From Populus alba (Eukaryota; Streptophyta; Magnoliopsida; Malpighiales; Salicaceae), in contig NC_133297.1 of assembly GCF_005239225.2 (NCBI RefSeq), positions 19,828,147 to 19,892,146 of the forward strand: 64,000 nt of DNA, given 5' to 3'. Made by a program: the position numbers and the translations under genes. Shown in pieces: positions 34,878-45,268 of this stretch. The notes under the pieces are model-generated. The model saw only the letters and a program-made list of their open reading frames with translations. It searched no databases and was not told where the DNA came from. The stretch's first letter is position 1, and each line of letters opens with the position of its first letter.

Positions 34878-35041
34878 GGGTTTATCTTGTTTAACCACTC
34901 TAGTGTTGATTTCGAGGTAAATGTTGGCGATAGAATTGTGCAGTTAATTGTTGAGAAAATTGTAACTCCTATGTCATGGAAGTCGAGGATTTGGATGCAA
35001 CTATGAGAGGTGTTGAAGGGTTTGGATCTACTGGTGTATGA
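34878..35041 (+). pseudogene. dUTPase fragment, copy 2
   Basis: C-terminal part of dUTPase. It starts [20 protein letters not shown], continues [11 protein letters not shown], and after a 1-base deletion near 34971 changes frame to give MEVEDLDAT and GFGSTGV plus a stop at 35039-35041. This covers motif 4 and the glycine-rich motif 5 that closes over the substrate. It is the best-preserved C-terminus of the three copies. Flanks: AT-rich sequence on the left, a copia LTR 40 bp to the right. The bases after the stop (GCTTCTTGTGATTTGTAACG) match those after copies 1 and 3, so it comes from the same duplicon family. Confidence 0.82.
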
Positions 35042-35081
35042 GCTTCTTGTGATTTGTAACGCTTTTTTTAGTATACTAGTA

Positions 35082-35517
35082 TGCAAACCCGACAAGACAA
35101 AAGGCAAGGAACATGATAAAATGAGAAATGAGTCACACGAGAATTTACATGGTTGACCTAAATTTGGCTACGTCCACAGGCAAGTATAAAAGGATTTTAC
35201 TAAGTAATGTGGGAATTACAACCTCTTTTTGCTAATAGGAGAACAATTGAGAATCTCTCCATTAATAGGAGAAAACACCTATTTTACTCTCTCACAAATA
35301 CCCTACAACTTTGTCGGATCACTTTCCTTCTTTTCTCTCTTCTTTCTCTCTTGTGTGTACATCTTAAGGCTTGGATGCACTGCTTATTTATAGGAAGGCA
35401 TCCATGCCTTTGTCTTGCAAAAGACATGAGGCATTAATTGGTGCTGCAAGTGGCACCAAATTAGTTCCTAACATTGTTGACCTAGGCGACACCAATTAAT
35501 GTCCAACTGGCTTTACA
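35082..35517 (-). mobile_element. Ty1/copia LTR, 436 bp
   Basis: On the minus strand it runs from TGTAAAGCCAGTTGG to CGGGTTTGCA, preceded by the purine tract AAGTGGGAGAA at 35518-35530 and the copia RNase H relic. A TATA box lies at 35385-35392. It is the 3' LTR of a truncated element; the 5' part is lost at about 35955. Confidence 0.75.
35385..35392 (-). promoter_or_regulatory. TATA box in copia LTR
   Basis: Minus strand TATAAATA in GCCTTCCTATAAATAAGCAG, within the LTR, upstream of the expected R region. Confidence 0.55.
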
Positions 35518-35530
35518 TTCTCCCACTTGA

Positions 35531-35955
35531 AAACTTTGATGATTTAATCAAGTCTTCACACTTGATCATCCATGATTGTTCTATCCTTTGTATACTTTTC
35601 ATATTTATGTGCTTACGTTTCTGCTAGGCCATAAGAGGATCTCCACCATATATACTTATAAGTGTTGATTGGTTTGGTCAAAGCATCTGCTAGGTTTTTC
35701 TTAGTGTGAATCTTCATAAAATTCACACTTTCATCTTTCATCACTTCGCAAACAAAGTGATACTGAACATCTATGTGGTTTTTTCTTATATAAAACATTG
35801 AATTCCTTGTAATATGCAAGACACACTGACTATCACAATACAAAGGAATCTTCTCTTATTTATGTTCGCGCTCCTCCATAAGTTCCCTCATCGATATTAC
35901 TTCTTTAAAAGCTTGTGTAGCTACCATGTACTCATCTTTTGTTGTTTTATACTCC
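35531..35955 (-). pseudogene. Copia RNase H C-terminal fragment
   Basis: The minus strand reads MEYKTTKDEYMVATQAFKEV, then after a TAA stop at 35856-35858 LYCDSQCVLHITRN, KNHIDVQYHFVCE, KIHTKKNLADALTKPI and a SYGLAE end. These are the typical final blocks of a Ty1/copia RNase H (CDSQ, the KHID..YHF block and IHT..N.AD..TK). Upstream integrase and reverse transcriptase are absent; the fragment ends at about 35955 where a gypsy-type LTR sequence begins. Pseudogene by truncation and the internal stop. Confidence 0.88.
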
Positions 35956-36169
35956 ATGATGTGAATTGATGAATAATGTAGGTAGTAGAACTATTGTTTT
36001 GAATATCTCTTTACAACTTCTTAAATTTCAAGGAATATAGTTGATTGTTGGTTCTTATTAGATTTTGTATGTAATAGAGTTATGAGACATAATAATTCAT
36101 TAGAGATGTTAAATTGGTTGCTAAAATCCATGAAATTCAATGGGATTGTTATAAAATGTGAGATATCTA

Positions 36170-36510
36170 AGATAGTAACAATTGAGGTTTAAGACAGTAA
36201 CAGATCAAATAGTAATAGTTTAGGTCTAAGACAATAACAGATTAAACAATAATAGTTCAGGTTTAAAACAATAACAGATCAAACAGTAACAATTGAAGTT
36301 TAAGACAATAACAGATCAAACAGTAACAATTCAAGTTTACAACGATAATAGTTCAAGTCTAAGACAGTAACAAATCAAATAGTAACAGATCAGGTCTAAG
36401 ATAGTAATAGTTGAGGTTTAAGACAATAACAGATCAAACAGTAATGGTGGAGGTGTAAGATAGGAACATATCAAACAGTAACAGTTAAGGTTTAAGACAA
36501 TAACAATTAG
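36170..36510 (+). repeat. Minisatellite GTAACAGATCAAACAGTAAC
   Basis: Units alternate ACAGATCAAACAGTAACA and GTTTAAGACAATA, related to the arrays at 11487 and 7505 but with a distinct unit. Confidence 0.85.
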
Positions 36511-36889
36511 ACTTTCATGTGAGTACTATATGTATATATATAAGAATTGAGTTGTGCAGACACTTGCACATTGAGATACTAACTCTGAAAATATACATGA
36601 TATGTGTATGAAGGTTATGATGAGGAAATGAACATACATAGAAAGTAGCACATGTGTAATGAATGAATATGGATTCTCGATAACATTCGGCTTGAAGGGA
36701 TCATGACCAAAGACTTCCTTGTGATTCAGGAGGAATGACAAGGATTGGATCTTCTGCTGGGGGAGGCCACAAAACAAGCGGAGCAGGTGTGTGATTTCCC
36801 TCATCTTTGCACTTATGCAATTTAAAGTTCTTCTGGTGAATGCAATTACAATGAATGTCATGTTCAATGTAAATAAAGTCTAGCGTATT

Positions 36890-37055
36890 TACAAGATTAG
36901 CTTCGGCTAATGGCATCCATGATAGGATTGTCGGGAGATGAATTACAAGATTAGCTTTGGCTAATGACATCCGTGATATAATTATTGGGAGATGAATTAC
37001 AAGATTAGCTTCAGCTAATGGCATCTATGATAGGACTTTGGCTAATGATGTCCGC
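36890..37055 (+). repeat. UUCG-hairpin repeat, short array
   Basis: Three units of about 54 bp start ACAAGATTAGCTTCGGCTAATGG, with variants CTTTGG and CTTCAG, then a partial unit. The second stem seen in the 49-bp version is lost here (CATCCATGATAGGA). Confidence 0.85.
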
Positions 37056-38619
37056 GTTGGGACGCCTGAGAACGATTGATATGACTCGATTTTTAAAGTG
37101 TATCCGTGTTTGAATGACCTGGGGGAAATTGATAGATATAATTGCCTAAAAATGTCTAGGTTAGATTATGTAAAATCACTCAGTTCATGCAAGTAAATAA
37201 GAATATTCAAATTAATGATATGCAAATGAGTTGTAATAGTGTTTTATGATTCACAAGCAAATTATAAGTTGATTGTTAGAATTCTTATGGATTCGATAGA
37301 AAAATTATACTTCATTTGTTTACATTATATGATCATATATATTTCTTTTATTAATATAATGGTATGCTTACTGGGTTGTTTGTGTAGCAGGTCCATCAAA
37401 TGTCCAGGGAGATCATTAGTTTAGGACTCCACTTTATTAAGCTTATGTAAATATTTAACTTAAGCATAATGAAATTAATGCGATTATGCAGTATGCTCTT
37501 GTGTAAACCTTGATGTATATATAAAAGTCTTAGCTCAGCATGTAGTACATCAATTATCTTGTAATTAACCCTTTTGAAATGTTTAAGAATACTTAACATG
37601 TTTTAAGTTCTCTCTTTACATGTTAGTATCCCTTTTTCTTTTAAATTTTATAATATGAATTGTGGGCTATGTTCATAGTAAACTTATTTGTAGGATATAT
37701 ATATTGTGTGGATTGTATGAGGTATTGAATATTGATGGTTGAAATAAGGTCCGAAATTATGGGACCTTGTGATGATGGGTTGATTGAGTAAATTGATAGT
37801 AGTCGATAACTTGAGATTTCCTAAATACAAATGAAAATATGTTGAAATTTTGGTAGAATTCTTTTTTAAAAAAATTTACCCTCAAATTAAGAGCATATGT
37901 TGGGATCTTTTAGTATTGATCAAATCGTGCAGCTGGGTCCGTTACATTGATCTTATGAAATCTTGAATGAGAAAGAGTTCCAATGGAAACAAAAAGGGAG
38001 AAGTCAATAGAATATGAATACATATTTGTTTTTTTAAAAAAATTATTGGATTATTGTGCTACTATACTTATTGTAATATTCATGTTTCAATAATATGTAT
38101 TTTGTTTCAGGACCATCACGTGCATGACAAGAGTAGATCCTAGCTTATGTTCACTTTTTGTTATCTATTTCTAGAGAGCATATCCTTGTATTTTGTAATA
38201 TTGCAATATTTATATAATGTAATTTGTATATTTTATGTTTAAACTTGAATAGATAAACTTAACTCTGAAATTCATATAATCATGTTTCATATATGCTTGT
38301 TTATCTTATTTATTCCTCTATAATGATATTTGTTGTGCAATGAATGTTATAGATATTATGGTTGTGTTGGCGATGATGTTTGTGGGATTGAGACCCAGGA
38401 TGATTGGGTCGTGATTGAGTTATGAGATGTAAGATATTAAAAGTGTAAACAAGTTATATGTTGATAACTTGGGACCTCTTGGTATAGTGTAGACTCTGTC
38501 AAAATTTTGATAGACTTTAATATGAAAATCATATATACACAAATACAAAATACCCTATTTTCCATTTTCCATTCGACATGAGATTGTTGTTTTATCCCGG
38601 ATATGGGGATGTTACATTT

Positions 38620-38632
38620 TGGTATCAAAGCA
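38620..38632 (+). other. Primer-binding site, initiator tRNA-Met type
   Basis: TGGTATCAAAGCA lies three bases after the LTR end GTTACA. It matches the common TGGTATCAGAGC primer site complementary to the initiator tRNA-Met with one change. Confidence 0.8.
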
Positions 38633-38689
38633 TCTAGTTGAAATTTTAGGAACTGAAATAATGATGTGGTTTCAAAAATATATTGCAGG

Positions 38690-39620
38690 ATGGTTCGCAC
38701 ACGACAAGGAGCAGTGACAGACTCATCTTCTATAAGGAGGAGAGAGTATGACTCATTGGATGGTAAAAAAGCTGAAGGGGATCCACTGGTAGACACTGCC
38801 TCTCATCTAATTGTAGTATCAACCCATTCTGAGATGGGAGAATCCAGGGGGCATTAGGATGACCCTACACCCTGTAGGGAAAAATTGTTGCTGCCTGAAG
38901 AAACAAGCAGCCATAGACTGGGAAATAGGCCTCCACCAGCTGCACCAGCAACCATAAGCAACTAGTCAAGGCAATAGTAGCAGGGATGGCCGTAGGCACA
39001 TCCAGTCCTACCCCTCTGGCATAGAGAGTGGTTACCTTAGTTGAATGGGTGAAAGGTATGCAGGAGATGGGTTGTACAACCTATTCAAGGGAAGAAGATG
39101 CTAAAGTAATAGGACATTGGTTGAGAAAGGTGGAAAGGGGAAAGGGTCATAGATTAAATGCAAGTGCCAAAGGAAACTCGAGTGGATTGTGTGACTCAAT
39201 TGTTGACACAGAGTGACCACTCTTGGTGGGAAACTATAAGAGAAAAAGAGTAGGAGAAGGGTTGAACTAGAGAGATTTTCAAAAGGAATTTGAAGAAAGG
39301 TATTACTCTTGGCAGTATAGAAAGGAAAAAGAATAGGAGTTCCTGGACCTGAAGTAGAGGGATATGACAGTTCTGGAGTATGAGAGGAGGTTCCAGGACT
39401 TAGCAATTTTTACCTCTACTTACCTTCCTACCGAGCGCCACATGGTAGAGAGGTTTTGTGATGGGCTGAGGTAGGAGCTGAGGGTGATATTGATAGTCAT
39501 GCAGTTTCAGTCTATTCAGGATTTGGTACAGGCTGCTTAGGGTATAGAGAGGGTGATAAGGGATGCTATGAATCCATTGGTTGAGCAAGTCAAACGGCTC
39601 ATGCTAAGAGGAGAGATTTT
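38690..39620 (+). pseudogene. Ty3/gypsy gag, decayed (Tekay/Del-like)
   Basis: Gag relic beginning MVRTRQGAVTDSSSIRRREY at 38690. It continues in broken frames to WVKGMQEMGCTTYSREEDA (39050), then a capsid-like core at about 39265-39540: WQYRKEKE, stop, EFLDLKQRDMTVLEYERRF, TERHMVERFCDGLR, stop, ELRVILI. The 'TVLEYERRF..L' and 'FCDGLR.ELR' pattern is that of Retrotrans_gag (PF03732). Gag would form the retrotransposon particle. In-frame stops and frameshifts abound, and the element stops near 39758, before the zinc knuckle and pol. Confidence 0.8.
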
Positions 39621-39758
39621 GGGTTTTTAATTGGGAAACCACCTTTTCCAAAGAAAGAGAAAAGTATACAATCATTGGGACAGTTCCAGAAAGAAGGTGG
39701 GAATTTCACCCCAGGGGGTAGTTTAGGAGGATCTAGACAAGTTGGTTGAGGAGAATTG
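39621..39758 (+). other. Gag tail remnant
   Basis: Glycine- and serine-rich remnant (GGSLGGSRQVG near 39715-39750) between the gag core and an unrelated sequence that begins TTGTTGCGATGTCGCG. No zinc knuckle is seen. Confidence 0.4.
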
Positions 39759-40974
39759 TTGCGATGTCGCGATCGCACAAATTAATTACCCTAACTTAAA
39801 ACACAACACACAAGATAGTATAGAGCAATCAAGGGGTCGATCTCACAAGGAAGGTCCAGTTCAGATTTTTATGCTATATGATATGAAATTTGAGGGGGGG
39901 TTTGGAGGTTATCTAGGCTAAAGCAAAAGTCAACAAAAAACTATCAAGCGAAATTAAATAAAATCAGAAAATTATCAAGAAAGCAAACATTGGTTTCAAG
40001 TAAACATCCACCTACGAAAAATAGAACTGATCACTGAAATGATACATCAATTTTATATTCTGAACATTTATCCTTTCTTAACATTAGTTAATTAACGGAT
40101 CCGCTGTATAACTAACTCTAACAATCAAATAACCACAATGTCTGTAGTAGTAATTTAATTGAATGGTAGCATTAAGAACTAGGTAAATTGATTAATCTTG
40201 ACAACATAATTGTTCGTAGTCCATGTTTGATTTGTTCGAATGTTCTCCCTAAGGTTAATAACATAGTTTCGCCACAATTATTAAACTCAGTTGTTTTATA
40301 AGTTCATATACCACAACTCCGGTTTTGATATCAAACTTAGTAACAAATTGTCTACAATATTAACTTAGAGTCCGCTCTAGCAATTAAAATAAACAATCAT
40401 AGAAAAAATAAGCATAGGAGAACAAATATATTCATCATATAAACTAAAAAGAAAATGTGAAATAAATCTTACAGTTCTTGAAATCTGAAGGTTTATGTGT
40501 CCTTGCAACCAAGAAAAAAATTTTAGCCTTGCATGCCCACTGAACAATTAATAAAAAAGAAGGAAGAAAACATGATTTTGGGTGTTGTTGGACGAAAGGG
40601 GCGTTTTTTCTCTCTTGGTTGGCTGCTCTCTCTTTTCCTTTCTCTTTCTTTTTATATCCTAGGAAACCTTAATCCTTTTTCTATAAAATAGTATTTTCTA
40701 AGTAGACAACTTACATTTAAGCCTTTCAACAACTATTTTCCTAAAAGAGAAGAAATAGCCTTGCATAAAATCTTCAAGCTTTGACTTTTGACTTAGAGAA
40801 GCTAAATTTCTAAAAATAAAGATTTGGATGACGGTTTGGATGCTTTGAGAAGTACTTTAGACTTGTTTCTTCACAAAACCTGTATGCTGGCAGAATTCAT
40901 GTGTCATCTTAGAAAAATTATACCTCTCTCATATGAGCTCCTGTTCTGTTGAAATTAGGTATACTGATAAGTCT
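39759..40974. mobile_element. Unclassified LTR-element-like insertion
   Basis: About 1.2 kb without coding motifs. It contains AAGGGGTCGATCTCACAAGG, a phrase common in noncoding parts of plant LTR elements, and a C/T-rich promoter-like stretch with TTTATATCC near 40650. It is bounded by the gag remnant on the left and a truncated Tekay-like LTR on the right. Neither terminus is clear. Confidence 0.4.
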
Positions 40975-41398
40975 TCGGGTCAGGGAATGGATACAAAACT
41001 CCCTCTTTTATTTCCTTTTGGTTGCTGTAGATTTTTGGTGAGGAGAGGAGTATTTATACTCTATAATTTCTCTTATTTGTACTTATGCCCCATTTCCTTT
41101 AAGTGTATTATTTTTACCCCTGTATTTTTTTCTTCTTCTTAGAATCAAGTTGTATTCTTTTCTTTTCTTATAACTCCACCCTAGAAGTTTATTTTGCTCA
41201 ATTAAATCGAACCCTCAACATTATCGGGTTAATTTATAATGTCTCGAATTATTCGACTTGGAAATTTATATCCAAAAATTTCTGAATTCCTGTTTTTGTT
41301 TAACCCTATGCATGAATTTCTTCACTTTTATTTTCCATGTAGTTAGTTTGCAATTTAAGCAACCTTTATTATTATTATTAATTTTTTGGGGTTTACAG
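40975..41398 (-). mobile_element. Tekay-like LTR fragment, minus strand
   Basis: Starts (minus strand) TGTAAACCCCAAAAAATT at 41398 and matches 6434-6770: AAGGTTGCTTAAATTGCAAA, CATGCATA.GGTTAAA and GAGTATAAATACTC.CTCC. It is truncated after about 420 bp, soon after the TATA box. Its start abuts the Ogre-like gag relic, showing insertion into that element followed by loss of the rest. Confidence 0.75.
41051..41058 (-). promoter_or_regulatory. TATA box of minus-strand LTR fragment
   Basis: Minus strand TATAAATA in AGAGTATAAATACTCC, equivalent to the box at 6687. Confidence 0.5.
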
Positions 41399-42031
41399 GT
41401 TTTTTCGGGAGCAATGTCTATGTTGTACTTGTACTTGTACTACTTGTCCACCAAATATTTCCATCTTTGGATCTTTGTATTATCCAATCCCATGTACCAG
41501 CTCAATGTTGTCTCACTTAAGCTATCCTAAAAAAAGTACATCAGTAGTTTTTCATCATATACTCCTTCTACCATTTTATTGTAGTAGGACTTGAGGTGGG
41601 TCATGGGTATTGTGTTCCACTATATTTGATGAAATCATTAACACGAAACATCTTGGGGACAACCATATTTGGAACCAAACACATCTTTGCTGCTCGTACT
41701 GGGTCATATAAATTCACCCATTCAATGACTCTAATTCTAGCCTCCAGTGTTGCCATTTTATCTTGATCGATGTTATCCGATGACTTGGCCTTGTAGGACT
41801 CATTGGCAAATGTGTTTATGACTGTCAGGGTTGGTACATGTATCATTGATTGCACAAATACTGGATTACATTGAGGCTCTTGACTATGTTCACTCATTCT
41901 TTCTTCAAGCTAAGTTGTTGTCGAAGTCTAATTGAAGGTGATGGGTCGGTTAGGAGGACTTTCACCAGAGGTATTTCCTAGTATTTGCTCGAGTAAGCTA
42001 GTGAGGTGAGCCATGCTTGTCTTCAGAGACT

Positions 42032-42036
42032 CCAAC
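42032..42036. repeat. Target-site duplication CCAAC, left copy
   Basis: CCAAC precedes TGTAAACACCC; it recurs at 45217-45221 after GGTTGTTACA. Confidence 0.88.
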
Positions 42037-42084
42037 TGTAAACACCCAAAAGAAAAAATATATATATATAGAGAGAGAGAGAGA

Positions 42085-42390
42085 GGTGATGACGCAGTTT
42101 TCGCTGCCGATGCAGAAATCGACAGCGACGCAGTATTTCGTTGCCGATTATGGATCGGCAGCGACGCAGCCTTCGCTACCGATACAGAAATCGGCAGCGA
42201 CACAATTTTTTGCTTCCCATTTCTTGATCAGCAGCGACGCAGTTTCTGCTGCTGATTTCTTGATCGGCAGCGATGCAGTTTCTGCTGCCGATTTTTGGAT
42301 CGCAGCGACGCAGTTTTTGCTGCTGAGGTAGAAATCGGCAGCGATGCAGTTTTCGCTGCCGATTTCTCGATCGACAGCGACGCAGAGCTG
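42085..42390 (+). repeat. Dyad array 1 (U3): ATCGGCAGC...GCTGCCGAT
   Basis: About eight units of roughly 36 bp. A typical unit is ATCGGCAGC-GACGCAGTTTCT-GCTGCCGAT, a 9-bp perfect inverted repeat around a 12-bp centre, followed by TTCTTG. The array lies between the LTR start and the TATA box. It gives spurious peptides (repeated SAATQ, AAETASL) in several frames. Confidence 0.9.
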
Positions 42391-42485
42391 GGAGGGAGGG
42401 GTAAAACCGGTTTTAGATAGACCAAAACAAGGATAAGGATACATCTAAACCAGCCCCCAAACAACCCATTTCATTTGATGGGGAG

Positions 42486-42493
42486 TATAAATA
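42486..42493 (+). promoter_or_regulatory. TATA box of second solo LTR
   Basis: TATAAATA in GGGGAGTATAAATACAAGG, followed by a purine-rich leader and CTTCTTCCC; it separates the U3 dyad array from the transcribed dyad array. Confidence 0.6.
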
Positions 42494-43295
42494 CAAGGAG
42501 GGGAGAGAGAATGATCCATCTTCTTCCCAAACCAACAGCTGCATGTCGTTCTTCCCTTTCTCTTTCACAACAGAAACTTAAATCAAACCAGTAGATAATT
42601 CTTTGTGAACTTGTGAGGGAAAGATGAGACCTTGAGAGAAGAGTGGACAGCTGCCTAGAGGAGAGGAAAAAGAGGGCTGGAAAACGTGGGAGGAAGAATA
42701 AGGAGGAGAACCAGCAGGAGAAGAGAAAAGAATAGTGTCAAACCTTCCTCAAACTTAGTTAAATTCAGAAGGTATGGGTCATGAAACTCCCTTCCTCTTC
42801 CCCTTAAGACCAGAAACGGAAATGAAGAAGAAAACCCTAAGAAAAATTGATCTAAGACCTAAGCCAGCTGTGAAGGGAACTGAAATTAACTAGGAGAACA
42901 AGGAAACAGAAGTGAAATGAAGCCAATTTCAGAACATCTAACAAAGAAAAAAATAAATAAAATGGAAATAACAAATCATGGTAGAGGGCTGGCTTTAACT
43001 ATGGGGTTTTGTTGAAAGATTTCATTCTGTCATAAATGTATTCTGCTGGGGTTTTGTTAGGCTGTAATTAATGTGTTCTGCTGGGATTTTGTTGTGCTGT
43101 AATTGATGTGTTCTGCTGGAATTTATTGAAAGATTATATGCTGTAATTGATGGTTTTCCATGTGTATGTTCTGCTGGAATTTTGTTGAAGGATTATGTGT
43201 TGAAATTGATGGCTTCGATGTGTGTGTTCTGCTGGAACTTAGTGACGGTGTATATACTGAGGTTGTCACAGCATGTGTGGTGTGTGTACACGCGA
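42494..43295 (+). other. LTR leader between dyad arrays
   Basis: Purine-rich leader sequence, then repeated phrases TTCTGCTGG.ATTTTGTT and GTAATTGATG at 43020-43200, a degenerate tandem repeat. No coding sequence. Confidence 0.5.
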
Positions 43296-43299
43296 AAAT

Positions 43300-44105
43300 G
43301 TATGTTGTGCAGCAAAATTCTGATTCGCTGCCAAAACTGCGTTGTTGTGCAGCGAAACTCTGTTTCGTTGCTGAAATTAAGCCTTCTGCAGCGAATTAAT
43401 ATTCGTTGCTAATTTGTGTGTTGTGTAGTGAAACTCTATTTCGCTGCCGAAACTGAGCCTTCTACAACAAATTAATATTCGCCCCTGATTTGTGTGTTGT
43501 GCAGCGAAACTCTGTTTCGCTGCTGAAACTGAGCCTTCTGCAGGGAATTAATATTCGCTGTCGATTTGTGTGTTGTGCAGCGAAACTCTGTTTCGGTGCT
43601 GAAACTGAGCCTTCTGCAGCGAATGCTAATTCGCTGCTGAATTGTGTGTTGTGCAGCGAAACTCTGATTCGCTGTCAAAACTGTGTTGGCTGCAGCGAAT
43701 TAGTATTCGCTGCGGAGTTGTGCGTTGTGCAGCGAAACTGTGGCGCCAACAGCGAAACAGTTTTCGTTGCCGAACTAGCTGCCGGCAGCGAAATGGTTGT
43801 CGCCGCCGAACTGGCAGACTGCAGCGAACCACTTCTCGCTGCCGAATTGGGCAGCCTGCAGCGAACCAGTTTTCGATGCCAATCTGGCTGCCGGCAGCGA
43901 AACAGTTGTCGCTGCCGCACTGGCTGCCGGCAGCGAAACAGGTGTCGCTGCCGAACTGGCAGCCTGCAGCGAACCACTTCTCACTGCCAAATTGGGCAGC
44001 CTGCAGCGAACCAGTTTTCGCTGCCGAACTGGCTGCCGGCAACGAAACAGTTGTCGCCGAACTGGCAGCCTGCAGCGAACCATTCTCGCTGCCGATTTCT
44101 ACAAT
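43300..44105 (+). repeat. Dyad array 2 (transcribed part): CAGCGAAAC...TTTCGCTG
   Basis: The first half (43300-43740) has units of about 76 bp with two dyads each, CAGCGAAACTCTGTTTCGCTG and GCAGCGAATTAATATTCGCTG. The second half (43750-44105) has units of about 38 bp such as GGCAGCGA-AACAGTTG-TCGCTGCC, joined by GAACTGGC or CGGCA spacers. Roughly twenty consecutive dyads in total. The open frames here (repeats of AAGSETVVAAEL type) are side effects of repeat structure. Confidence 0.92.
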
Positions 44106-44444
44106 AAGCCTCCTAGGCAGAAATAACTTAAATGCTAGTAACAATTTCATGATATGATGGTGTAAAATATGGAACACTTGAATGTGAACATATGAACTCT
44201 TGAAATAAGTGTGATGATGAATGTGATTCAAAAAAATAAATACAACTATGCTGATTTGTGACCATTAATGTCTTAGGTGGTGCAGTCGGGATTGGATCAT
44301 CATCAAGACAAGAACAACCCACAAGTGGAGCAGGTAGGTGACTTGCACCTTTCTTTTTCATACGTTGAATATTGAAATATTTTAACTTGAGTATTACCAT
44401 ATTGTTAGAACCGATATTAGATTGTCGAATGCTTAAATGTTGAC

Positions 44445-44690
44445 TAATGGTTGATTAGCTTCGGCTAATGGCATTCGGATGGATGGCTGGGATAAAAGAA
44501 TGATTAGCTTCGGCTAATGGCATCCGAACGGATGGCCGGGACAAAGAGACAAAGAATGATTAGCTTTGGCTAATGGCATCCGAACGGATGGCCGGGATGA
44601 AGGACTGATTAGCTTCGGCTAATGGCATTCGGATGGATGGCCGGGAAAAATGAATGATTAGCTTTGGCTAATGGCATCCGAAAACTTGTG
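44445..44690 (+). repeat. 49-bp array encoding UUCG hairpins, about 5 units
   Basis: Units start TGATTAGCTTCGGCTAATGG and continue CATCCGAACGGATGGCCGGG. Stems: ATTAGC-TTCG-GCTAAT and CATCCG-AA-CGGATG. Compare 12314-12755. Confidence 0.9.
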
Positions 44691-45268
44691 CATCTATATG
44701 TACTACTAGTTGTTATATCTAAATGTTAATGCTTCATTTAACTGCCAGACTGTTAGTACCATTATTATTAAGTATTTGCCTTCTCTTAAATGTTTTGTAC
44801 TGCTGCAGGGATGTCACACCAACGAGATGTCTAGGAAACTCGATACACGAGAACCTACTTTTGCTAGGAATCATGTAGATGCATTCTAAATCACAATGTA
44901 TTTTGCATGGATCAATGTACTGAATGTATAACTTTTATTAGATCCTTTTTGTTTAAATTGGGATGGCTATTAGTAGGATAGGAATGCAAACTCATGTCTA
45001 TGTATATATTTTAATATGAACTTCAAATCATGCAACCTTAATATTACGTGTTTGTGTAAGATTCACTTTTAAATGAAATGTTTATTGTATGGATTGTACT
45101 TTGATTATGTGAGGATTCAGGTTCACTGATTACCGGCACCATGTGTATTAAGTATATATATATAAAAAAAAAAAAAATTTACTGTTGTTTTGGGCTTGGA
45201 AAGCCGGGTTGTTACACCAACTCTTCTTGAAAATAGGCATCACGGTGAGTACACTCTTCATCTTCCAT

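Larger units (their letters stand above)
35956..38616 (+). mobile_element. Tekay/Del-like 5' LTR, left-truncated
   Basis: About 2.66 kb ending GGGGATGTTACA at 38616, directly followed by a primer-binding site and a gag relic, so it is a 5' LTR. It carries the family minisatellite (36170-36510), a block at 36505-36890 that matches 7640-8022, and a hairpin array at 36890-37050. The start is missing: its left edge abuts the copia fragment without TGTAAAC. Confidence 0.75.
42037..45216 (+). mobile_element. Solo LTR, Tekay/Del-like, with dyad arrays
   Basis: A 3180-bp unit from TGTAAACACCC to CCGGGTTGTTACA, flanked by the 5-bp duplication CCAAC. It is nearly the same length as the solo LTR at 10244-13414 and shares its last ~460 bp (ACCTACTTTTGC, GAATCATGTAG, GATTACCG.CAC.ATGTGT, GGGCTT..AAAGCCGGG) and the 49-bp hairpin array. 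In place of the CAGTAAC minisatellite it carries two arrays of short dyads, one upstream of the TATA box and one in the transcribed part. No coding capacity. Confidence 0.9.
41399..45268 (-). pseudogene. Tat/Ogre-like gag, interrupted by solo LTR
   Basis: Capsid protein gene of a large gypsy element. The likely start is MEDEECTHRDAYFQEELESL at 45268. The reading frame passes exactly across the target-site duplication (45217-45221/42032-42036) into KTSMAHLTSLLEQILGN. It continues through two TAG stops, KMATLEARIRVIEWVNLYDP, CLVPNMVVPKMFRVNDFIKY, then (after a frameshift near 41605) MTHLKSYYNKMVEGVYDEKL, a stop, and DSLSETTLSWYMGLDN and YNIDIAPEKT near 41400. The 'ARIR.IE..N.YDP..A..MCLVPNVV.P..F.V..F.KY.GTQ' pattern is typical of Tat/Ogre gag. 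It is broken by the 3.18-kb solo LTR, stops and frameshifts, and cut at 41399 by another LTR. Confidence 0.82.

Noticed and set aside
42013..44231. Several long overlapping open frames on both strands with alanine-, serine- and cysteine-rich repeats
   Set aside because: They are by-products of the dyad arrays: periods and palindromes keep all frames open, and the same peptides appear on both strands. No start context or domain.
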